Shown piece by piece: positions 47,833 through 58,836 of a stretch of DNA of 64,000 nucleotides. Both the position numbers and the translations under genes were made by a program. How positions within the stretch are numbered: the stretch's first letter is position 1; every line of letters begins with the position of its first letter. The stretch covers positions 14,528,001 to 14,592,000 of the forward strand of contig CM072343.1 in assembly GCA_036874045.1 (NCBI GenBank), in the 5' to 3' direction. A model generated the notes under the pieces. The model was not told where the DNA came from. It saw only the letters and a program-made list of their open reading frames with translations, and searched no databases. Source of the stretch: Cymodocea nodosa (lineage: Eukaryota > Streptophyta > Magnoliopsida > Alismatales > Cymodoceaceae).

Positions 47833-49625
47833 ACTTATATTAATAAATTCTTTCAGAAGTAAACAAACAACTTTTCACACAAATTAGATATTAAGTCTAA
47901 TTTGTATTTTTAACTGCAAGTGCATAGTGTATATTGTATTTGTGTGGAAGTACAGGTTGATCCCATAGAGATTGAGTTAAACTTGTGAACTATTTCGAGT
48001 TTTATATTGGAGTTTATATGTGTTCAATTAAACACTACGTTGAGTTACAGTTAACTCAACGGACTTAGTTTATGAAGTTATGATTAACTCAACGGACTAA
48101 CCTCGTGGACTTAAGTGAACTCTACGAGCCTACTTTTCCAGTTAAATACTGCTATTCACAAAGGAATTCAGCCAACCATTGGGCGGCTCCACAGAATGTA
48201 AATAACATCAATTAAGCTCTATAATGTTAGTTAATCTGATATTTGTCATTAAGCAACACTAACATTTAGATATTTCAAATAGTAACCATTAAAATCTTTA
48301 AGTATTTGGAACGAATTAATTTCAGTAAACAATAAAACTATTTTTTATTTTCTGAATCAAATAAACATAAAACTTTCATAATACTGACAATGATAACATT
48401 AATCACGATACAAAACAAACAATTTAACACTTTAATACTAAATGTAAACATAGATAATTAGTTATTTTTGGTATTTTTGTTTTGATATGTTCCTGAAGAT
48501 GAGCGAAAGGTGAAATGTAAAAATCTCTATCAATAGTAAAAGCTTTCATTACTACATGCGACGCGATTACACCACTGAAAATTTAATCACTTACAATCTT
48601 GCCTCCTCTCCCTATAGAATCGTGAATCAAGAATTGTAAGTTGATATCCTCTTTAGCATATTGGTATCAACTGAAACCAAGATTAAAAGCTTTACGATCT
48701 CCTAAGATATGAGTCGGTGCTTGGTGAAAATAGCTTTCCTTTCTGCGATGCGATCACTCCTCACAGTGGTTGTCAATCACCGTGTTTGACTTGGAATCAA
48801 CCTGACATTTGGAAAGTATCCTCATAGACCTCTAATGGTTGATGATTTTGGTGGTGGTGTGGAACTTCAAGGAATTTCTGACGCTTCCTATAATTAGCAC
48901 GGTCCTCCACCTATATAACACACATTTTTCGTCTTTTTCCTCTTCTTTTATATTTCTTTTAGTAGTAACTATTTCTACTTAAATGATCAGTTAAATTTCC
49001 TTCATTCATATCAACGATGGTGATTTCCTCTTCATTCCACGAGTGAATTCCTACGTGATATGTGCAATAGTGACTTTCCTTTGAATTTCCTATTTCTGCA
49101 ATTACTACAGTGGCATGTTAGAAAATAAATGGTCTGTGGAGTTAGTGTAACTCAATAGACTTACTTTGTTGATTTAACTAAAATACACATGTAGTAAATA
49201 AATAACTTATAAGCTTATAATATTAATACAACGTGTTACTTTAGTATATATTCTAGTAACTCAATGCGTATAGTTATGCTAACTTAATGAGTTGTACATG
49301 TGCAGCTCACATGACATAATAAAGCATTTAAATTCAACACGTGCATAATTCTAACTTAACGAGTTTAGATATACAACTTACAATTCTTACTCACTAACTC
49401 AACAAGTTCTCACGTGATATTTTTACACCTTTAAACCTGTAACTTATCGATAGTGCAAAAATATACTTAATTAATACTAATTCCTTGAAGTTATGTAGAT
49501 TATTTAATTAAGGTATATAATAGTGCAATTATAACATAATGACTTAATTCTCATCTAATAAGCTAAATATTATGTAATTAACTATCATTTAACCCTTAAT
49601 ATTATGCACTTTTTCATTCTAAATA
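47833..49625 (-). repeat. LTR of family TGTTTAG, copy L4, inverted next to L3
   Basis: It aligns with L1 from CTTATATTAATAAATTC at its PBS-proximal end to CATTCTAAATA at 49625, its 5' end on the minus strand. Only about 34 bp separate it from L3, so the two face each other end to end with no internal region between. It contains decayed GTTGAGTT palindromes (48040-48130, 49130-49280). Confidence 0.75.
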
Positions 49626-49738
49626 AGTAGGTGGTGCACATACCTACGACTTGCCAACCCTTGAGTAGAGCCAACACTGTTGCTTATAGGCACTACACAA
49701 GAACTTCTTAGGTGGTCACTCATCTTGGTTCTACTTCT
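49626..49738. other. 113-bp spacer between L4 and L5
   Basis: Unassigned sequence with GTGGTGCACATACC. It separates the outer ends of two oppositely oriented LTRs. Confidence 0.4.
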
Positions 49739-51746
49739 GTTTAGAATGAAAAAGTGCATAATATTAACGGTTAAATGATGGTTAATTGCATAATATTTAG
49801 CTTATCATATGTGAATTAAGCCATTATGTTATAATTGCACTGTTATATGCTTTAATGAAAGAATCTACATAATTTCAGGGAATTAATGTTAATCTAGTAT
49901 ATTTTTGAACTATCGGTAAATTGCAGGCTGTGAAATTCTTAAGTATCCAAATTTTTTGTTATTTTGAAGAGTTATGTTTAATATACCGGGCAGTTATGTT
50001 TTAAAGAATATTTTATTATTTTCTAAAATACACGTGTTGAAACCATAATGCATGACTTAAGTGGATTTTTTGTAAGTTATTTGTTAACTATCCGAAATGC
50101 ATTTGGGCATCAGATAGTTAGGTTCGTAAGTGTCCAAAATATTTGAACTTGTTAAGTTAGAATTATGCACGTGTTGAATTTAAATGATTTAGTATATCAC
50201 GTGAGATGCATATGTTTAACTCGTTAAGTTAGCATAACTGTACACATTGAGTTACATGAATACACACTAAGGTAACGTGTTATGTTAGCAGTTTATTTCT
50301 TTATTGCACGTGTTTTATAGTTAAATCAACGAAGTAAGTCCGTTGAGTTATCTGTAACTCCACGGACCATTTATTTTCTAATATGCCATTATAGCGGTTA
50401 CAGAAACAGGACATTCGATGGAAAATCATGATTACATGTATCACGTAGGAATTCACTTGTGAAAGGGAGAAGAAATCACTATCGTTGATCTGAATGAAGG
50501 AAATCCAACTGATCATTTAAAGTAGAAGTAGTTACTACTAAAGAAATATAAAAGAAGAGGAGAAAAAACGAAGAAAGTGTAGTTGGCGGTGTGTGTAAAG
50601 GTGGAGGACTACGCTAACTACAGGCAGCGTCGGAAGTTCACTGAAGCGTCTACACCATCACCAACAATTCACCAACATCACCATAAGCACTGACCATCGG
50701 AGGTCTGTGAGGATACTTTCTTGATGTCAGGTCAATTTCGAGCCAAACACGGTGCTTGACAACCACTGTGAGTAGTGATCGCGTCGTAGGAAGGGAAGCC
50801 ATTTTCACCAAGCATTGACTCATATCTCAAGAGATCGTAAAGCTTCTAGCCTTGATTTCGAGTTGATGCCAATATACTAAAGAGGAGATCATCTTGCAAT
50901 TCTAGACTCACGATTCTATAGGGAGAGGAGGTAGGATTGTAAGTGATTAAATTTTTAGTGGTGTAATAGCGTAGCATGTAGTGACAGAAGTTTTTACTAT
51001 TGATAGAGATTTTTACATTTCACCTTTCGCCCATTTTCATGAACATCTCAAAACAAAAATACCAAAAACAACAACTTATCTATGTTTATATTTAGTATTT
51101 AAGTGTTGTATTGTTTGTTTTGTATCGTGATTAAAGTTATTATTGTCAGTATTGTGAATGTTTTATGTTTGTTTGATTCAGAAAATAGAAAATATTATTA
51201 CAGTTTACTGAAATTGATTCGTTCCAGATACTTAAAGATTTTAATGGTTACTATTTGAAATATTTGAATGCTAGTAGTGCTTAATGATAAATCTAATATT
51301 AACTAGCATTAAAGAGCTTAATTGATGTTATTTACAATCTGTGGAACCTCCTAATGGTTGGCAGAATTCCTCTGTAAATAGCAGTATTTAACTGGAAAGA
51401 TAGGTTCATGGAGTTAACTTAAGTCCATGAGATTAGTCCGTTGAGTTAGTCATTATTCTATGAACTTAGTTTGTTGTGTTATCTGTAACTTAACGGAGTG
51501 ATTACTGAACACATTAAGTATAATATAAAAAAAAAATGGAACAGTACGTAATTTTTACTCAATTCTTTGTGAGATCGACCTGTACTTGCACACAAATACA
51601 ATATATATTGTGCACTTGTAGTTAAAATATAAATTAGAATTAATATCTAATTTGTGTGAAATGTTGTTTGTTTACTTCTAAAAGAAATTATTGATATAAG
51701 CATAAAGACAAATTAACTAAGTTAAAAATAGAATTTAACAAATATA
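49739..51746 (+). repeat. LTR of family TGTTTAG, copy L5
   Basis: It starts TGTTTAGAATGAAAAAGTGC and ends AACAAATATA. A PBS-like TGGTGCTATTGCTGGAGA follows at 51754-51771. About 2.0 kb. CACGTG stands at 50031, 50168, 50198 and 50307. The hairpin array is reduced to one to two units. After the PBS only a few tens of bases resemble retroelement before unrelated sequence begins. Confidence 0.8.
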
Positions 51747-51771
51747 AGTTTTTTGGTGCTATTGCTGGAGA

Positions 51772-52905
51772 ACTAAACAAGTTCTCTGGTATCGCCTAAA
51801 AATGTCAAATAACTCCCATCCAAACATAGTTAACTACAGAGTTCTTATAGAAGTACGTATTTGATAGTAGGTATAAATGCACCTAAACGTGACCTAGTTA
51901 GGTTTGTTGGGTTGGACCTTTGTGATTGTAAGGTTGAAAAAAGAGAATAAAATAGATGGTTATGAAATGAAGAAAATAAAATGGTCGTGGAAGGTGAAAA
52001 ATAAAATGATTATGGAGATGGATAATCAAGAGATCAATTTAGTTAAGGAACATAGTAATTAGATTGAGATTTTAATTTAATGATCAAGTGATTTGATTAA
52101 AGATTTTTAATTAAGTAATTAAGATGATTAAGCAATTTGATTAAGGATCTTAATTAAATCAATTAAGTAATTTGATTAAAGATTTTAATTAATGTGATTA
52201 TGTAATTTGATTAAGATGATCAATATATGATTTTCTCTACTAACACAATTGCATATGATCATTACGTTACACATGATTTTCTAAATAATGTATATGATAC
52301 AAGATTTGGGTGTTGTAGATTGGGTACATTTTTATTTGGATGAAATAAACAAGAGAAGAAAAATAGATGAAAAAAATAAAAAATCAATGGAGAAAGAAAA
52401 GGCTAGGATTGAAGTAGAGATAGAGGAAAGAACTCACTACTATGGAGCGCATGGACAATTATAAAGAGGTGTTGTGATAGTCACAAAACAATAGGACACA
52501 TGGCGCAAAAGAGGTATGTGGGTGGAAGGTGTGTTGAAGGCAAAGAAAAGAGTTGATGACTGTAAGGCGTGTAGACGATTGCAGAGGAGCTACTACAAGG
52601 TAGAGGGAAGAGCTAACAATTATAAAGCGAGTGAATGGTTATAGAGAGACTGCTGCGACGATTGAATATCTAGAAGAGGCATAATGTGCACGAGGGTAGG
52701 ACATAATAAAAAATGATTTCAGAAGAAAAGTAGAAGATATCTCAAAAATAAGAATTTTTTTTCCATTTTTTAAATACACAAATATTAAAAAATTAAATTT
52801 TCTTTTTTTGAATTTTCCTATTTTCGAATGCGCAAACAAGTTTTCAAATAAACGTCTCTCGTCGTCTCGAAGTAAACGAACATCTGGTCCACCGCGCTTC
52901 CGCAG
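51772..52905. other. Upstream region of the LpxA gene
   Basis: AT-rich sequence with a small minisatellite (52030-52225) and a stretch of weak repeats at 52440-52650 (GGAGCG..GGACAATTATAAAGAGG type). From 52850 the composition becomes GC-richer up to the start codon. No clear TATA box was seen near 52700-52880; the promoter probably lies here. Confidence 0.4.
52030..52225 (+). repeat. AT-rich minisatellite with TTTGATTAAAGATTTTAATT words
   Basis: Five to six imperfect units of about 30-45 bp built on AAGTAATTTGATTAAGGAT and TTTTAATTAA. Confidence 0.65.
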
Positions 52906-54521
52906 ATGCTTTCCCGAACTCTGAGACACCTCGCCGCCGCCTCCTCCACCGACGGGAAACTCTCCCCTTTCCGACCATTCGCACTCTTTGCTCTCCATGG
53001 CGGTGGGTTCCTTACCTACTCTATTTCCACCTTCCCTTACTTTTTGTTCATCTCCTCAATCCCTGCCGCAGTTCGTCACAGCTTTCCACGCTTGATGATG
53101 TTGTAAGTGTTGATTTCTTGGGTGTTGGTTTCCAGGTGTTTGGGAAGAGAATAAGAAGGATGATGATGTTGAGGAGCTGCTTGGTGGAAGTAAATATGGG
53201 CATGTGACGGCTGTCCACCCGACTGCCGTGGTCCATCCTCGTGCGGTTCTAGGCCAGGTATTTGTCTTGTCCACCAGGTTCTTCGTTTCTACTAGAACTA
53301 GAAGTTTCTTTTTGAATAGGAGAGCTTGAGGTTTTAGTTAATGGAGAAATGCTGTAGCTTTGGAGCTGAATTTCTTTTTGGCGTTTACTTGTAGTTGTCG
53401 TGGCAATGCACGAGATAAGATGCGTTTGTTTAGAAGTGATTACATTCTGATGCCTGTAGGGAATCATGGGCATGATACTCTGCATGATCCTCATTAATCT
53501 TAAGTAGCTGAATTTTGAGGAACTTTTAACTTGAAGCAGGCTTTTCATTCGGTTGTTCATATGTTGGATGTTGGAGAAGATATGATGCATGTCGCGTCCC
53601 TCAAACCATTGTGCTTTTACTTTCGTATTGCAAACTGCAGGAACAATGTCCAAGTTTCAGTGTTGTCTTGGGATGGAATGATGGATTTTCAAGCAATAGC
53701 GTCCTTGTTTATCCTCACCAAAAAGCCTTCTGTCAAATCATCTTGGAAAAATTATTGTTCTTGTATAGACTTATTGTCCTATTGTTCGATAAAGTCTTCT
53801 TACCTTCTAAGTAGGCATTTCTTTTTGCCACTTAATTTCACTATCTATTGTAGGCCACATTGCTATGGACCAAGTATCAATCAAACAAAATCATTGGTTG
53901 CAACAATTTGGATATTCCCAATACTTGTACTGCTGCACTAACTTTGCTATTTTTATGTATCCATCATCCATTTAACATGCCCTTGAGCTTGCCTTAATAT
54001 TGGTTTCCTTTTTCTATACTCGTGCAGTACTACATAGTATTAACATGGCTATTCATTTCGAAAAAAACTTAGTCATTTGATAGGTTGTTTTTAATTTTCA
54101 ACTGATAGGGTGTTTCGATTGGGCCATTCTGCACTGTTGGATGTTATGCAAAGATTGGAGATGCATGCCAACTACACCCTGGTAGTCATGTTTTTGGTGA
54201 GACAGAGCTGGGGGATCACAGTGTTTTGCTTGCGTAAGGCCCCTTCTCTCTTTATCTAGTTATTGAATGGGGCTTGAAAGAGGACTCTATAGGCTTTTTT
54301 GCTCTTCAAGAAGATGTTTGAAGATCCCTCTTACTAATCTTTATGCTGTATATTTCTTCTCTTTGTTCTGAGGGTAATTTTTTGTTTGATGTGTTTTGAA
54401 TTGGATAGGCAGTGGTGCAATTGTTGGGGCTGATATTCCTGGTCGAACAATCATTGGGAGCAATAATATTATTGGGCATCATGCAACTGTTGGCGTGAAG
54501 TGTCAAGATATGAAATACAAG
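52906..54521 (+). CDS. LPXA: LpxA-type UDP-GlcNAc acyltransferase, exons 1-4 only
   Basis: LpxA transfers an R-3-hydroxyacyl chain from acyl-carrier protein to UDP-N-acetylglucosamine, the first step of lipid A-like synthesis; plant versions are mitochondrial. Exons by GT/AG sites and frame: 52906-53002, 53136-53257, 54109-54233, 54413-54521, together about 151 residues. Residues 1-33 (MLSRTLRHLAAASS...) are Arg-rich and without early acidic residues, like a mitochondrial presequence. From residue 60 come left-handed beta-helix hexapeptides: HPTAVVHPRAVLGQ, VSIGPFCTVG, AKIGDACQLHPG, IIGSNNIIGHHATVGVK. Exon 4 ends at CQDMKYK, the place of Lys76 in the E. coli enzyme. The half with the catalytic His (His125 in E. 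coli) is not in the window. All four exons are open. The downstream exons either lie more than 9 kb away or have been lost. Confidence 0.85.
53258..54108 (+). other. Intron 2 of the LpxA gene
   Basis: 851 bp from donor GTATTTG to acceptor ACTGATAG. The open frames inside (on both strands near 53250-53940) cross no recognisable domain. Confidence 0.7.
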
Positions 54522-54867
54522 GTTTATCTTGATTTTTTAGCAAACTGTTTCAATCTTTGAATCATTTATTATTTGCATCATGTTTGCATGAAAAATTACA
54601 CACTAGGAGTTTCTGTTATTTTTTGATTTTGATTTCCAGATTGAGGCATTTATATTCTGATTCTAACTAATGGCATTTTGATATGATGCATGTGATTCTG
54701 TTTGAGTTTGAGCTGCTAACATAATTGAGGAAATGAGATATTGAATGGAGCCTAATGAAGCTGCCACTTGAATTTTCATGCTTATTTGATTCATAATTTT
54801 TGTACATGGCCCTTGTCTAGTCAGAGTTAGGTTGCTAAGTACATGCGATGGCCTTGCCACCTAATCC
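54522..54867 (+). other. Start of LpxA intron 4, nothing else seen
   Basis: It begins with a GTTTATC donor after CAAG. AT-rich, with no exon or repeat recognised before the retroelement fragment. Confidence 0.5.
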
Positions 54868-55800
54868 CTAATGCCCACAATTGTCAATAACTTGATATTT
54901 GAGCCACACAACAATTTCTTCTCTGTTATTAAAGCTTGTTTTCAAGCTTAAAATTAGGAAAATCTTCCACAAATTGTGCTCTTCCTTGCTGATCCATTGG
55001 ATCAATAATTGGGTCATGATCCTATACCCATGTTTGACCATCCTCCTCTTTGATAGGTTTAATGGTTGGTAGTGAGGGTGCCCACTCCAAAGGTCCTTTG
55101 GTTGGGCCACTTGAGTCTTCTCTCCCAACTTTTGCTTTAGTTGTGAGAAAGGGAAGACCAGATGGACATTACCTCTTTTTGGTGGTTGCAACTTATATGT
55201 GATTAGTCCTACCCTCTACACCACTTGGAATGGTCTATGATATCAAGCGTGGGGCTTTTCCAGCCTCAATTGTTTGGTGATATGGCTAGAGCCTTGCATA
55301 GACCCAATCTTGGATAACATACTTCTTGTTGCATCTTCCTTTTGGCTTGTGCCATGCAATTCTACACCTTATGTAGATGATGCTTAAAGTCAGTCATCTC
55401 ATTGTGATTTTGGAGTTGTTGCTCAACTTTGTGGGCATGTATGGTGTCAAACACATAGGTTAGCAATGATGGTTGGGGCATTCCACAATTCTTAGGCAGT
55501 CACTTCAGTCACTGAATGTGTATTAGAGCTTTACTAGTACTTAACCTAGGTTGTGGATTGCTAGTTATAAAAGTAGTGTAGGTAGGTCTTAATGCACTAG
55601 TTAAGGTCCTTACTCTAGCCATCAATCTCTAGATTATAGGTAGAGCTCATCTTAAGCATCATCCCCATTTGTTCAAATAATTCCTTCCGAAATTGGTTTG
55701 TGAAGATGATGTCCCTATCACTCATAATGGAGATGGGCACTCTATGGAGCTTAGTGATAGTGGCAGTAAATACGTTAGCCACCATCTTTGTTGTATAAGG
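54868..55800 (-). mobile_element. Chromovirus (Ty3/gypsy) integrase and chromodomain fragment
   Basis: The minus strand has integrase core words HRVPISIMSDRDIIFTNQF near 55750 and EQMGMMLKMSSTYN near 55660, then the C-terminal GPF/Y-like part (PFQVV, RVGLITYKLQPPK, HLVFPFSQLK near 55180) and a chromodomain-like end (RRMVKHGYRIMTQLLIQW near 55060). This order is that of plant chromoviruses such as Tekay/Del, a lineage distinct from the Athila elements elsewhere in the window. Broken many times; no LTR was found. It lies antisense in what would be LpxA intron 4. Confidence 0.75.
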
Positions 55801-56299
55801 GTGTTAAAACATTGTTGTTTTAGCATGGCTTTTTTACACTCTTAAAATTCATATCTTTTGTTGCGTTAGCAAATTTTAGTGGTTTTTTTTGGACCTCTCC
55901 CAAACTATTTCAAATGTGGGTTTATTAATTACCATGAAGTATTTCATAACTAATTTCCATGCATCATATACTTTTAAAAAAATATTCAGTTTAAGAAATT
56001 TCATGTTTACATTAATAAAAGAAAAGTGTAAAAATTGATGCATTTTTTTAGAAAAGAAATAAAGTAAATGTTCCAAAGATGGGGTTGGACATGTTAACAA
56101 ATATTTTTGTATATGTGTAATTGAATGTTGGGTTAATCTTAAGTGTTGTCAGATACAATTGGGCACAACATGCTATTAGTTCCTACGCCAATGGGTGTTT
56201 TATTTTCTATAGTTTCTTACACTTAGTAAAGAAAATATAGGTTTTATGATAGTTTATACTTATATCATTTTTTTATATATAAAAATGTTTGTACTTAGA
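55801..56299. other. AT-rich spacer, nothing recognised
   Basis: It holds no gene or repeat that I could support. Near 56150-56210 the sequence is briefly less AT-rich. Confidence 0.4.
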
Positions 56300-56715
56300 T
56301 AGTGGAGCATAAAATTTATGACAACTTATACTCATGTTGATGAGTGATTGAAAACTTTCTTTTTCTTTTTTATATTTACTCATATTCATGTAAAGGAGTA
56401 CAATATTTCATGATAGTTTATACTTATGTTGATGAGTGATATTATTATCATTTTTTATCTTTATTCTTTCATTTATACACATAATTTTTTATACTTAAAG
56501 GAGTACAAAGTCTAACGACAATTTATGTTCATGTTGAAGAGTGATATCATCATTTCATTATACACATAATTTTTTATGCTTAGAGGAGTACAAAGTCTAA
56601 CAACAATTTATGTTCATGTTGAAGAGTGATGTCATCATTTCATTTTTTTATATATAAAAATTATTTCTACATAGGTAGAGTACACAATTTCATGATAGCT
56701 AGGAGTATAAAATAA
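56300..56715 (+). repeat. Tandem repeat, 85-105-bp unit, about four copies
   Basis: GGAGTACAA(A/T)(G/A)T recurs at about 56395, 56500 and 56585, with a weaker first copy near 56308. Each unit continues with a TTTAT(A/G)(C/T)TCATGTTGA word, AGAGTGATATCATC and TACACATAATTTTTTA. It resembles the ATACTC/GGAGTAT sequences at 28750 and 31680. Confidence 0.7.
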
Positions 56716-56819
56716 TATTTTGAGACTTCATTAAGGAGTATTGTTTCATTTTTTCATAATACTAGTGAAATCAACAAGTGTTTGTGGTGTTGATGAAGAA
56801 GAATAGTGGAGGAGAAAGT

Positions 56820-57692
56820 TTAAATGATTGATTAGATTTCTTTCATTCGTATTAACGATAGTAATTTCTTCTTTATTTCACAAGTTAATTCCTACGTGAT
56901 ACATGCAATTGTGATTTTCCTTCGAATTTTTTGTTCTTGCAACTGTTCACAGTGACATATTAGAAAATAACTGACTCGTGGAGTTAGTGTAACTTAATGG
57001 ACTTACTCCGTAGACTTAACTGTTAACTTAACAGACTTCCCTCGTTGAATAAAACTTAACTCAATAGACTTAATATGAAACATGTGTAACTCACTTGATA
57101 TAATAAAATATTTAAATTCACACGTACATGATGTTAACTTTACGATGGTAAAAAGACTTTTTGGATAGTTACAAATTGTAAGTATTCGAAACTTATATGC
57201 ATTTCGGATAATTAGTATTTAACCTTTCGAAAGATAACTTAAGTTTCTAGGTCATGACACGTGTCACATAGTTTTTATGGTAAAAGAGTATTTTGGATAC
57301 TTGCAAACATAACTATCTGATGCTTAAACACATTTTGAATAGTTACAGTCTAACATTTTGAAATACAACTTAAGTCATGTTTTAAGGTTTCAACATGTGT
57401 CCTTCTTGAAAAATAATAAAATACTCTTTAAGAATTCAAAACAAAACAATCCGGTGCATAAAATAAAACTTTCCAAAATAATAGATATTTTGGATACTTA
57501 AGGAATTAAAAAGCCTATAACTCATCAACAGTTTAAAAATATACTTAATTAACATTAATTCCCTGAGATTATGCACATTTAGTAATTAAAACATATAATC
57601 GTGTAATTATAATATAATGACTCAATTCTCATATGATAAACTAAATATTATATAATTAATCATTAATATTATGCACTTTTTCATTCTAAACA
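56820..57692 (-). repeat. Partial LTR of family TGTTTAG, copy L6
   Basis: The minus strand starts TGTTTAGAATGAAAAAGTGC at 57692 and covers the 5' 0.87 kb of the LTR. It stops near 56820 where L1 would continue. It includes decayed hairpin units (57160-57420) and GTTGAGTT palindromes (56970-57070). Confidence 0.75.
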
Positions 57693-57699
57693 CAAACCA

Positions 57700-58240
57700 T
57701 CACAATCTTTGTTTGTGTATCATAAGGATACGACATGTGTCATCGTAAGATTGCAAAATGATGTTTAACTACTCTAAATGATCGCTTAATCACTGATCTT
57801 AATTGTTGTGAATGCTTATAATTGAAGTTTTCGACGGCATTTTCTAGAAGCTTACTATTTTTATATTCAAATAGATGATATCTCACTCTTCGATATGGAC
57901 AAATAAATTTTGGTTAATTAGGATAACCAGCATCAACCAAGTAAAACTTGTCTGTATATAATTAAAAATTAGTGTAAACAACAAAAATATATTTAATAAT
58001 GTCAATTTATATTTGGTGGAACCTTGAATGGATGACGTCTTGTGATTGCATCTTGAAGGATTCTTGCATCAGAAGTTGATCATTCGCAACCACTAAGAAT
58101 ATATGTAAATTCTATATCAAAATTACATGTGGCCATAACATTTTGACTTAACTTTCCTTTTCTATTTCTAAATATTGTTGTTTGTTGTCTATAAATAGTT
58201 GCCTTAATATGTATTCCATCAATAGCACCAATGCAATTCT
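57700..58240 (-). pseudogene. PIF/Harbinger transposase fragment, second copy
   Basis: The minus strand has GAIDGIHIKATIYRQQTTIF from 58230, then RNRKGKLSQNVMATCNFDIE, STSDARILQDAITRRHPFK near 58050, then a short intron (about 58010-57955) and KFYLVDAGYPN, FICPYRRVRYHLFEYKNSKL, VIKRSFRVVKHHF near 57740. The catalytic Glu position reads Lys (VIKRSF for VIECTF), one in-frame stop lies before STSDAR, and the donor of the intron has decayed. Both intron positions match the copy at 27147. The acceptor before CIGAIDG (AG at 58240-58239) is kept, but upstream exons are missing. It abuts LTR L6. Confidence 0.75.
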
Positions 58241-58836
58241 ATTAACATATGAATAAGAAAATGGTTAAAAAATGATGTACAAAACAATTTCATATGAAAA
58301 TACATATTGTAAACTCCTCTAGGAAAATGTGCAAGAAAAATACATTGCTACACCCTCTTCTCCTATGAGGAAAATAAAATAGGGGATGTGAAAAAATCTT
58401 GGAAGGTCTACAAATGACACTCTCCAATAATGCGAGCTATCTCGTTCGCATTGGAGAAGAATGAAGTTGCCACTTAGTCTTATCAGAGGAAGACTAGGAA
58501 AACTTAAGTGGTGTGAAACTAGAATCCCTCGTGAGTTGATCCAAGAGACTCTGGTAAGTTTCTCGGGAACGGATAGGGAAGGTGTGAGACTCCCTATTCA
58601 CTTGGACAAGTTAACCTCTTAAAGGGATGAATGCGAGTGATCCTAACTTCTAAAGGTATTGAGATAAGTGGACAAAACTTTCCTTAAAGAAATTATGAGT
58701 TTAGGTGACTTATGTAAAGATCTCAAAGGTCTTTGGTTGAAATCGAGGGAGAAAAGTCAAAGTTAATGGTTGACTTTGACTAAGGTCAACAAAGATGATC
58801 GAATCTACTAAAATCTTAACTTATAGTTGGGGTCAA
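58241..58836 (+). other. Unassigned, moderately GC-rich repeat-like sequence, left of L7
   Basis: The words TTCTCGGGAACGGATAGGGAAGGTGTGAGACTCCC (core 58561-58580) resemble conserved parts of some Tat-type plant LTR retroelements from memory. It is continuous with 61049 onward before the insertion of L7. No coding part was recognised, so the family is left open. Confidence 0.35.

Noticed and set aside
52639-52998. 119-codon minus-strand frame
   Set aside because: It is a shadow of LpxA exon 1 and its upstream region.
53531-53941. 136-codon frame
   Set aside because: It falls inside LpxA intron 2 and has no recognisable domain.
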